Notes under the pieces: model-generated
Database searches by the model: none
Told to the model about the DNA's origin: nothing
What the model saw: the letters and a program-made list of their open reading frames with translations, nothing else
Shown: piece by piece, positions 36,301 through 48,000 of the stretch
Numbering within the stretch: the first letter of the stretch is position 1
Layout of the letters: each line of letters begins with the position of its first letter
Origin: Halichoerus grypus
Taxonomy: Eukaryota; Chordata; Mammalia; Carnivora; Phocidae
Reading direction: 5' to 3'
DNA length: 64,000 bases
Assembly (NCBI RefSeq): GCF_964656455.1
Contig: NC_135726.1
Span: 4,412,001-4,476,000, forward strand
Position numbers and translations under genes: made by a program

Positions 36301-39300
36301 CACATGCACACCTACAATCACACACGTTTGCACGCACGCAGATGCACATTCACACAGCACAAGAACAGCCCCACGGGTGCACGCACAGCCACACACGCTC
36401 CCAGAGGCGGTCGTGCCCACGGATGTGTGCAGGGTCACGGCGAGAGCCACGCATACACAAGTGCACACACTCGTACCCTCCAGTTCTCTAGACCCCGGGG
36501 CTGCCTGCCTGCTCCCCACCCACCCACAGAAGACCTCATCCTCGGGGAGCAGTGAACCCCTTATTAGGATTTTAGAGATTTGAAAACCAACCCCAATCCC
36601 TTCCCTCTCAAGTCGCCATCCCGGCGTGGTGGGGGACGGGGAGGCCCCATTTGCAGGGAGCGTCAAGCCCTATACTGTTCTGGGGATTGTGAGAGCCGGG
36701 CCAAGCCCCAGCCTCCACCCTTCTACATATCGAGGTATTTGAGAGCAGACCGCCTGCTGGAGCAGAGGCAGCCTGAGAAGGAGGGACCCTGGCTCAGACG
36801 TCAGGTTGGGCTTCACCCTGCAGGTACCTTGCAACACCTCCTCAGGGCCATCCAGAAGCCAGCCGTTGCCACCAAGCCATCGAGGTTTCGGCTGCACTAG
36901 CCAATCTAAAACTAACAAAATAATACATGGTTAAATTGAGCCCTCCCCTCGCCCCGGTCAAGCAGCCGAGAAATGCCCCAGTCTCTGGGAGTGGGGGAGC
37001 CTACACTTCATGAAGAACACAGAGGCTGCCTGCCATATATTCGCCCTGCCTTTCAGTAACAGAACTTTGAGTTTCCTCTAGGCACTGGGTGGCCAAGCTG
37101 GAGACTACATTTCCCAGCTTTCCTTGCAGCTAGGTACGGCCACATGACTGAATTCTAGCCAATGGGATGTGAGCCAAGGTGATGACACAACTTCCTGTCT
37201 TGCCCACGCATGGATGCCTGTTTGCTCTCCTCCCTCTGGCTTTCCCTCTTCCTGCAGCTGGGGAGCCGCTTTGATCATGCAGAGCAACAAGATGGAAGGA
37301 ACCTGGGTACCTGGATGACTGGAGTGGAGCCACATACCCGCCATGAACCACCCGTCTACGCTGGCCTATTAACCAAGAGAGGAGTAAATGCCTGATACGT
37401 TGGACCCCTGGCTTCGTGGGTCTTTGCGTCATAGCAGCATAGTCTGCTCTGTGGCCAATATATTTTTAACAAAAAGAGCAACCCACATGGTAGACTGTAA
37501 AGCGTTTCAAAATCCCAAAGCAGGGGTGGAGAGCCCAAATGTTTCCAGGGAGCAGGTAGGTAACATATATAAGAAAAGCAGGTCCCATAGGACCATGGCA
37601 AACTGGAGACAGACCCTGCCTCAGTGGGTCAGCTGCTGGTCAGCTCTGGCCAGCCATTCCCCATGTTCCTAGAGCTTGTATTTTTTTTTTTTAAACTTTG
37701 TAGATTTTTTTTTTTTTTTAAAGATTTTATTTATTTATTTGACAGAGAGAGAGACACAGCGAGAGAGGGAACACAGCAGGGGGAGTGGGAGAGGGAGAAG
37801 CAGGCTTCCTGCCGAGCAGGCAGCCCGATGTGGGGCTCGATCCCAGGACCCTGGGATCATGACCTGAGCCGAAGGCAGACGCTTAACAGCTGAGCCACCC
37901 AGGCGCCCCTAAACTTTGTAGATATTTTTTAAAATACAAACTCCTGGTTGTATTAAGTGTTGGCAATTTTTAAAAATTTTATGCACTACGGGGCGCCTGG
38001 GTGGCTCAGTCAGTTAAGTGTCCGGCTCTTGATTTTGGCTCAGGTCATGATCTCAGGGTGGTGATATCGAGCCCCAGGTCAGGCTCTATGCTGAGTAGGG
38101 AGCCTGCTTGGGATTCTTTCTTTCCCTCTCCCTCTGCCCCTGCCCCCCCCCTTAAAAATAGTTTTATGCATTATGTAGATCAAATAAAACTGGTCTGGGA
38201 TCACATTTATTTATGACCTCTGCTTTTGTTGGACTCCAAAATATGACAAAAATAAAGAGGTTGGTGTGCTGTCTAGCGCTTTTGAAGGTACATAGGTGGA
38301 TTTTGGTAAAAGTGCTGGTTAGCCTTTTCTTTAAAAGAGCGCAAGATGATTGTAAGACAGTTGCTCACAGCGTGCAAACTGGAACAGAGGAGCAAATGAG
38401 CAGTTTGCAGCTTCCAATTGGAGGGATGACGTGAGGAGTTTCTGCAGGCTGATTTCCAGTCTTCTGCTTCTTCCCCCCTCCTTCCTACCACCTTGGACCC
38501 CGTGATAGAAAATGTTTTCAGTGTGAGTTTTTACCAAATAGGAAACTATTACTATTTCCTGTTTGTATTCTTTGCCTTGGTCAAAGGCTCCTGGGTAGCG
38601 GGAGATGTACATACACAGTTTGCTGCATTTTTAGAAACTGAAACTTGGTCAAGGTCTCCCCTTAGCTTGCAGATGCCTAAAGGCCTGGAGGCTCAGGGTC
38701 TCCCCTCTCCGTGCCTCAGTAGAACTTCCTGGGATCACCTGTTAAATGAACCCCCTGCACCCAAGTCCTTATCTCAAGGTCTGCTTTGGAGGGAACCTAC
38801 CTGAAAATTGCAATGAAGTGTGTAAGCTGCTTACAGCAGGGCCTGGTGCATTTCAGGTCATCTGCTCACATTAGATCAGTGGTTCTCAATTTGGGGTGAT
38901 TTTGTCCTCACGGAACATACAGCAAAGTCTAGAGATACTTTGGGTTGTCACAGTGTGGGGTGTGGGGACTACTGGCATCTCATGGGGGGAGGTCCAGGGA
39001 TGCTACTCCACACCCCCACAGTGCCCAGGTCAGCCTCCACCCCACCCCAAACTAGAATTATCCAACCCCAAATGTCCAGGATGCCAAGGGTGAGAAACCC
39101 TGTGTTAGATGTTATTATTATAATTGTTACTATGACTAACGAAGAGCTGGACTGCTCTGCCTGGCCAGCAATAGCTAGGCGTTCACCGATTCATTGATTC
39201 ATTCAATATTCATTGAGTACTTTTCAGGTGCCTAGAGACTAGTTCAGATGGTGGGCATCCAGCAGTGAAAGGGACCAAACTCTGCCTTATGGGGGCTGAC

Positions 39301-41986
39301 CTGCAAGTGGGGAGAATAGTCAATGAACAAATAAAACACAATGTTCTAGATTGTACTATAAAGAGAAATTAAGCAGGGCAAGGAGGGTAAGGAACAACTA
39401 CAGGAGAGTTTGCCATTTAGAGAGGGAAATCTTCCCTGAAAAAGTGACCACCTCTGGGCAAAGATCTGAAGTCCGTGAGGAAGTGAGCTGTGTGGGTGTT
39501 TGGGGAAAGATGTTCCAGGCAGTGAGGGACGCCCATCTATGGGCCCAGATGCAAGAGTAGAACCCCACGTCCCTGCAGTCAGGGCCTAAAGCACTGGACA
39601 CTTCTCCACAGTCAGGAGACGGGATTGAAATACCAGCTTTGCCTATTGTGTGATCTTGGGCAAGCAACTCTGCTTCTCTGAGCTTCTGTGTCTTTAGCTG
39701 TAAAATAGGGCTGGTAACAGTCTCCACACCATAGGGCTGTGTGAGCATTCAATGAGATGATGTAGGGAAAGGCTATTGGGAATGTCATGAACAGCTGTAT
39801 AGTTTGTGCACTGCTCAAAATCTGCTGGCATAGGTGGCAAGTAAGGCTAGAATCCTTGCTCACTGTCACAGTCCAAAGGAAGGGGCACCTTTTTTGACTT
39901 ACCCACCCAGAGGGAAGTACCTTTATGTGCTTCCTCCACCAGGAGGGGGTGCCATGTTGTCATTTTTTATAAAGGGCCCTATAGAAGCCTTCCTGGCCCC
40001 GCCTAGTCCCTGGCCAAGAGACAGTGCTCAAACGCAAGTAGACTGTAATTACGATCATTATTGAAGGTGTTGACTACCTTGTCACCACTGTGACCTCACC
40101 CCAAAGAAAACAAAGTGCAGTCATTCTTGCTTCGGCCTTGGGAGGAGGGGTTGGGCCTGCCTTCTCAAGCGGCCTCCAGCAATTTAGCCCAGGGCCCCTA
40201 GAGGCCTCGCCCTGAGAGATGAGGTCCAAGCAGGCTGTTGTCACCTAAAGGCTCAGCCCCAAGCAGAACTGAGAGGGGAGGAGACTTTACTGCCCCCATC
40301 CTACCAACTTAGGAGCACCTTTTCTCCACCCCGGGGGATGCATTGCCCACCCTCTCCTCAGTATCCCCACAGGTTCCCTACCCCCCCCCCAAAAAACCCC
40401 TCCAGAAGGGATCTAAAACTCCTTCCCTTCAAAGAGAGTCCCTGAGGGCTGTTTCTCCCAAAGAAATTGCCATTAAGATTCAACAGACATCTTCTTGATT
40501 ATCTGCTCCCTGCCAACACAGCGAGTGTTCAGAGCCCTCCAGGAGCTGCACGGTCTCATTTCAGTCCTGTTTTACAGCTGGGGGCATTTCACGGGGTGGG
40601 GGGGTGGGGGGACACCAGCTGGCCAGTGGACTTGAACCCAGGAGCCTGCGCCCCCACTGCCTCTCGGGGGCACACCGCATCCCGACTGCTGAGGTCCCAG
40701 GTCTCCACCTCAAATACTCCCGGGGCCAGGATCGCGAGGGAAGTGGGCCTGGTGGGGTCCGGGGGAAACTGGAGGACCCGCTGACATCTAGGGGCACCTG
40801 GGGTCCCAGCAGATGGTGGCCCAGGGAATGCGGTCCAGGGTTTCTAAGAAAAGCCGGAGACCTGGATTTTTTTTTTTTTTTTTTTTTAAATAAGAAGTCG
40901 CCCCCCTCTTCTCAGGAGGGGGCATCTTCCCCGGAATGGGCCCCTCCCGGGCTGTGCGCGCTCAGGGCGGTGCCAGTTCCGCGGGCCCCTCTGGCACGCA
41001 GCGGCCCAGCCCCGTTCTCCGGGGCCCCCCACCCCCGCCCCCCCTCGCCCCGCGGGGCCCGGGCGCCTACCTGGCGGGGGCGGCACGGCCTCCAGGCAGG
41101 CGTAGGCACAGCCGTTGTAGCAGCAGCGCCGGTGCCGCGGGCACTCGGAGTCGGCCTGGCAGCGCGCCGCCTGGCAGGCGCCGGGGGGCAGCGAGCGCGG
41201 CGGCGGCGGGCAGCGGTCGGCGCGGGGCTGCCGGGGGCCCGCCGCCTCCTCGGCCTGCGGGGAGAGCGCGCGTCAGCGGCGGGGACCGGGGACACGGGGC
41301 CGCCCGCCGGCGGGGAGCGCGCGCCCGTCTGCCCCGCGCCCCTGCAGGTGTAGACGTGCACGCCCGGGTCTGCGTGTGCGCGCCTGGACACATGGGCACG
41401 CAGCTTTCTCCGGGTATCTCTTACAATCCCTGTGTTTGCGCGGAGCTTGGGCGTTTCCAGATCACAGAGACGATGGATAAAACCACACCACTTGGAGAAA
41501 AATCACACACAGGATGCTGAGCGGAAGGAAAAACAGGCCAGCTCAAAAGGGAACACACAGTGTGATTCCATCTATACTTTAAGTTCAAACACAGGCAAAG
41601 GTGACGTCTGGTGTGAGAAGTCAGCAGAGTGGTCACCTGGTGGGTGGGGACCAGGAGCGGCACCTCGGGTCTCTGGGGGCCGGCTGGGTTCTGCTTCCTG
41701 ATCTGGGTCAGCTGGCTACACTGGGTGTGTTCACTTTGTGGGAAGCTGGACACGAGCTTTTCCCACTTTTTGATATTTTTTTCAATAAAAAGTTAAAAAT
41801 CAGATACAGTACTTAACAAGTAGGAAATATGGGCACATGACCAATAAAATAAGCATTTTAGAGGTGAGGTCGGGGACCTCTGTCACACCAGGCAACTCAC
41901 ACTGGGTCCCTCTGACACCAGACCCCGTCCATGTTGGGGACACCGTTCTGCTTCTGGATTTGAAAGTGGGCTGTGTGGAGGGCAGG

Positions 41987-42038
<52 letters not shown>

Positions 42039-45000
42039 TTCATTGGGAGAAAAACACCCTGGCTTGCCCGCCTCCTGGCCCGTGCCTAAAGTGCTCCTGT
42101 CATCTAAATCCCTACCTACCCTCTACCCCGCGCCCCTGCAAATGTATCCGTATTTCAAATTCCTGCCCTCCTGTACAAGTAAGTGATGCTCATCTACACA
42201 CTGGAATCCTGTGCCCTGAGCCCGCTTCTGAAAAATTACCAAGATACAGTGGTGGGTGAGGAATATTAAGGTGCAGAACAGTTTGTATGCTACACACTTA
42301 ACGATGTTTTAAAGTAAGCATATGCACACTCATGTAATACGTATAGGGTTTGCCTAGAACATTTTTGGAAGGATATCACAAGAATACACGAGACACTGTT
42401 ATCACAGATTGCCTTTAGAGAGGAGCATTCAGTTCTGAAGCCAAGAAGGATTTCTCTTCATTGCCTACTCATTTGCCCTGCTTCAGTATGATTTTTGCCA
42501 CGCACACACTCTTTTTTCAATTTAAAGAAGGCAATCAAAAATTTTAAAAACAAGAGAAGTACTTCTGAAGAATTTTTGATGACAGGAAAAACACTTGTGT
42601 TAGTTAAAACAAAAAAAGAGCAAGGAACAAAATGGCATATGCCCTCTGACCTCAAGGGAGTAAAGAGAGGGAAGGTCAAAGATGTGTCGACGTCCTCCCC
42701 CAGCCCCCCACTACCCTACAGCTGTTAACGGTGGCTGCCAAGTCCATGCGCTGCTCCCAGTGCCCTGTAGGGGGCGTCGGGTCACCGAGGACAAGTACCA
42801 GACCAGGTGCATCTTGGAATTTGTGTAAGCACAAGGACCAGCGGGTTTTCAAACTACCTCCCAGGGAGCCCAGTGGGCTTAGAGGGAGGGCAAGAGAGGG
42901 AAGAAAGCAGTGACCAAGTGGGGCAGGGGCAGCCTGGGGGGGATGGGGCTCATGGCCCCACCCCAGCTTCTCCCAGAGAATTCATGTTTTCTCCCATAGA
43001 TATGTCGGTCATTTAATTTGTGAAATGTAAAAACGAACACAAAGCCAAGAATTGGCTTCTAAGGAAACGAAGGCTTCAGGAGATTGGTGGTTCTCCCCCA
43101 AAACAAAGGGGAGACCAGAGCCTAGATTTTCAAGCTGGTTCAGCCTTTTCACCACCCCCTGCTCAGACCAGTCCTTGTAATTCCTGTATCATCATGAATA
43201 ATTTTCAAGCTGCAAGCAGGGGACATAATCCCACACCATTAGCTCTTAGTTCATTTTCTTCAGAATTAACAAAATTGGACTCATGTTGGGGCCCGACCAT
43301 TTTCATCCTAATCGAATGTGACAGCTATCCCGGCCTCCTCGGGAAGGTGATGAGGCCGGTGTGCATGTGGTCAGGAGGCCCGGTGGGATTTTCCGGCTAG
43401 CCTGTTTGTACACGAGGCCTCATTTACAGACCTCACTGGAGCCTGCAGATCAGAAGTGAAACACTGTTTCCCCCCTCAGCCCCCCTCCCCGCGCCTCCCA
43501 GTCTGGCTTCCTGGTCCAGGGACATTAGGAGGCCCACGGGGTGGGGAGTGGGGGTGCAGAGAGATTAATTTTAGATGTGGCCTTGCTCTCCTCTCCCAGG
43601 AAAATTCAAACGTTCGTCTCCCAGAATTTGGAGAGAACAAAAGAGATAAGCGCCTTAGAAGTCAAATCTCCAGAGTTATTTATGGTGCGGCCCAAACAAC
43701 AGATGGTCGTGGGTGATAAAGAATTGATTTCACCGAGGGGCCCAGATTAAAGGATTAAATGTTTGGGAAAATATTTCATGTCATGCAAGGTGATGCTCAA
43801 AGAGGGTCCTGAAAAAAAGATGTTTCCCGGAGTTCTGAGGAAGATCTAACTTTTATCAGAGAGATAAATAGATCACCCTCCCACACCACCCCATGGTGTC
43901 CCAGCCCGGGGAGGACAAAGGGTTAAAGGTCAGATGGAGCTGGCTGGCCCCCCCACCCCCAGCCCCTCCACTTCCTAGACTCACCCCCTCCCTTGCTCAT
44001 TCCCGGTTCGGCCGTCTTGGCCTCTCTGAGGTCCCTGGAACAGTCCCACCTCTGGGCCTTTGCACGGGCTGTGTCTCCTGCCAGAGACACCAGCCTGGCT
44101 CTGACCTCACTTCGCCCAGGTCTCTACTAACACGTGCCCTCCCCCTGCACTGCCCGTTCCCCTCCACCTGAGTTTTGTTCCCACCTGTGACCCTGGGGAT
44201 GACGTTGTTGAAGACGAGGCCGCCGCTTGCTGGTGGTTCCCCAGGCCTCCCTCTAAGGGCTTCTGTGTCGGAATGATCAATCCGTATGCACAGCGGCCCT
44301 GTGTGGTAGGCGCTCCTGTCCGGGTGGCCTTCACTCACTGGGAGCCGTCCCTTTGTATCGGATCCATGTGGCACCTCTTACCTAGCATCGGCACCCTCCT
44401 CTGGTCACGTGAGGCCAGCACGGGTAGGTCCTATTTACTATCCACACTGAGGGTGAGGCCCCTGAGGCCCAGAGAATGAAAGGTCTGCCCAAGGCCATAG
44501 GCTGAGAAGGGTCATGAGCCTAAGGATTCCATTCCTCTGTCCCGAAGCCCAAGTAATGGATCCCAAATATAAATCTAGAATCAGTGGCCTTGATTTCTGA
44601 AGTTTGCTCAGACCCCTTACTCCTCCTGGCCCTTCCACACACTGTTCCCTCCCCTCGCCAACTTTCCCCAGCTGAAGCCTCCTCCTCCTTTGGAGCAAGA
44701 ACTTAGGAGCTGCATCTGATGTTCGAAAAGTACCCAGATGGATGGGGCTAAGCCCGTGGCTCATAAACAGTTCAGCAGGGATCTAACTCAGGCTTAGGAA
44801 CTAGACAAGTCTGCGCTTGTTTGGAGTTTTTTGTTTTTGTTTTTAATTTATTTAAATTCAATTTAGTTAACATATACTGTATTGTTAGTTTCAGAGGTAG
44901 AGTGCAGTGATTCATCAGTTGCATACAACCCCAGAGCTCATTCCATCATGTGCCCTCCTTACTGCCCATCACCCAGTTACCGCATCCCCCCAGCCACCTC

Positions 45001-48000
45001 CTCTCCAGCAAACCTCAGTTTCCTGGAGTTAAGAGTCTCACGGTTTGCCTCCCTCTCTGTTTTTGTCTTATTTTATTTTCCTTCCCTTCCCTTATGTTCA
45101 TCTATTTTGTTTCTGAAATTCCACATGAGTGAAATCATATGGTATTTGTCTTTCTCTGACTTTTTTCACTTAGCGTAATACCCTCTAGTTCCATCCACGT
45201 CCTTGCAAATGGCAAGATTTCATTTTTTGATGGCTGAGTAGTATTCCATTGTATATATATACCACATCTTCTTTATCCATTCATCTGTCGATGGACATCT
45301 GGGCTCTTTCCATAGTTTGGCTATTGTGGACATTGCTGCTATAAACACTGGGGTGCAGGTGCCCCTTCGAATCACTATGTTTGTATCTTTGGATAAATAC
45401 CTAGCAGTGCAACTCCTGGGTCGAAGGGTAGCTCAATTTTTAACTTTTTGAGGAACCTCCATACTGTTTTGCAGAGTGGCTGCACCAGCTTGCATTCCCA
45501 CCAACAGTGTAGGAGGGTTCCCCTTTCTCCGCATCCCCACCAACGTCTGTCGTTTCCTGACTTGTTATTTTGAGCCATTCTGACCGGCGTGAGGTGGTCT
45601 CTCATACAAGTCTGGGATCAGGAAAACCACTGATTTATCTGAGCCTCGGTTTCCCTCATCTGCAAAATGGGCACGAAAGTCACACCTGCGGCACGCGTTT
45701 GTGGTGGGAGCCCATGAGCTCGAACCTGTGCCACCGGCAACACCAACCTGTTGGAATTAGGCTTACTTTTCTTATTGTCGACTTGGCAGCCTTGGAAGCC
45801 TCCTGCGCCACAGCCAGGGGTCTGTCCGCTCAGGGTAGCTTTGGTCTTTCACCTCCCCAGGTCTTCCTCTCTTCCTGCCTCCTTCCTGCCCTCCAACACT
45901 CACAGGATGGTTTAGGTCTGAGGCTGAGGCAGATGCTAAAGAAACCTGAGAGCTTGTCCCTGCCCCCCGAGGAGTCTGGACCTAGCTGCGAACTGAAGAC
46001 ACCCCTCCAGGAGATGCTCAAGCAACAACGCCATGTGGCACTTGGCAGCCTCGTCGTGTCTTTGTCAGACGAGGGCAAACAACCGGCAGAATTCCTAAAA
46101 GGAAGGGAGCATGTGGGAACAGCCTTGCCCAGCGCCGGGGATGCCCTGAAGTAGCGTCCACCCCCACTCTGTAGTTACGATCACCGTCCCCATTGTACAG
46201 GTGGGGGAACTGAGGCACACAGTCACCACCCCGGAAGGTGTGGCCAGGCCCGGAACCTGGGCGTCTGATCCATAATAACAGCAGGGTAGGCAGCATTTAC
46301 GAAGCTCCTACTGTGCGCCAACGCTGAGCTGAGCTAGGTGTTCACATACTAAATCTCACTGAATCCTCACACAAGCCTCCAAGGCTGCTTCTGTTATTAA
46401 CACACTTGACAGATGAGGAAATGGAGGCACAGAAACATGACGGTCACTTGCCCCAGGCCACCCAGCTGGTGAGCAGCAGAGACAGGAGTCACACCTGGGT
46501 CTGTCCTGCGCTGGGAGTCTGGACCTGAGGAGCAGCTTCCCACCCTTGCCTGTGAGTCCCCTCCTGCTTGGTCAGCTCGGGGGGGCCCCCCACATACGCC
46601 CCCACCACCTGCCCGCCCGTGGGCCAGCCCCAGCTCAGGACGCAGTCATAGAACCACCTCCCCCAGGTACACATTCTAGAAAGAACTCATCCTAGCCCTC
46701 ATCCTCTGCAACCCCGTCACACCTGCCCTCCCTGGCCACTCAGCGGAAAATAAAATAATGGCATGTCAAGTCCCCCGGACAAACGAGGGGGCTCAGCCCA
46801 GACTGACAACATCCTTCATGAAAATCCCAGGGCAACCTGTGATTTCCATCTCTTATTTTCATTCCCGCTAAGGGAGGGTATCGCAAGTCCATGTCCAAAC
46901 AGCTGCTGTCCAAACACATTTACGGTACAGTGTAGACAGTAAGTTTCCAGTTCTGTATGCCTTACCTGGATAAAAATGACTCCCTTAAGGTTTCCCACCG
47001 GGTGGCTATGTTTTTTTCACCCCTCAGGGAGATCGTTCTGGAGGCCTCTGTGGGTCTGCATTGCCATTCTGCTGCTGATACCCTCAGGAAGCACGTTAAG
47101 GAGACACCAGGTGTGGACTCTTTCAGTGGAAAGCCCAATTCTTCAAGTTCAAGTCTGGCTTCTACTGAGGCAAACAGCCTGGTGTCCAACCAAAGGAGGC
47201 TGGATAAAGGAATAATTGCCCATCTGTACCGTGGAACGCCACAGAAGCCTTTAAAAAGAGGACACAGAGCTACCGGATCAACATAAGGAACAATATATCA
47301 ACATATACTGTTCAGTGAAAAACACAAGGTAGAAAACAGTACCAATAAACCAGACACAAATTCCAGAGAGTGGAGGATTGCGTTTACACGAAGTGTCCAG
47401 AACAGACAAATCCACAGAGACAGAGAACAGACTTGCAGCTGCCAGAGGCTGGGGGAGAGGGGAAGGGGAACCCCTATTAGTGGAGACCGGGCTTCCTTTC
47501 GGGGTGATGGAAATGCTTTGGCACTAGATAGAGGTGGTGGTCGCACAACATCGTGAATGTGCTCCATGTCACAGAATTGTACACTTTAAGATGGTTAATT
47601 TTACATTATGTGAATTTCATCCCAATAAAAATTTTTTTCAACAGTAGGAATAAATACCATTAAGGAAAAAATGTGTGAGTCTGTTTCCTGGAAAAGTCTA
47701 GGCACACACACGCCAAAATGTCAACAGAGCTTATGTCTTGGAGGAAGAATTTAGATTCTTCTTACGTGGTTATAACTTTCTGTATTGTCTGACTTTCTTT
47801 TACAGTAAACATTATTTTTATAACAAGGAAACAATTTTGCACCACTTCCATTTAAGGAGAAAGAATCCAATCTCCAAAGCTGCCCCAATTTACCCGTATC
47901 CCTCCCTCTGTGCTCTCCACCCCCTTCATTCCGCGTGCAAGAGCTTTACCCTTCTTTGGAATGTTCCAGTGACTTGGCGGCCAGACCAATAAAAGTGCAC

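Larger units (their letters stand above)
36912..41070 (-). other. WFDC1: WFDC1 intron 2 (4.2 kb)
   Basis: The intron starts GTAGGC and ends TTTTGTTAG. It contains two carnivore SINEs in opposite directions (37706-37909 minus, 37990-38160 plus), an old LTR-like piece (37045-37405), a hAT-type DNA element (38877-39102), an ancient repeat at 39190-39550, a MIR (39595-39800) and a (T)n tract near 40867-40887. No coding potential beyond WFDC1 is seen. Confidence 0.88.

Noticed and set aside
40604..41353. Plus-strand open frame of 249 codons across WFDC1 exon 2
   Set aside because: It is the antisense shadow of a GC-rich coding exon and its flanks; the product is low-complexity A/P/G/R text with no family, and it runs through an A/T tract giving FFFFFFF.
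45375..45605. Open frame with [14 protein letters not shown]
   Set aside because: It is the remnant of L1 ORF2 within the reversed L1, not an independent gene.
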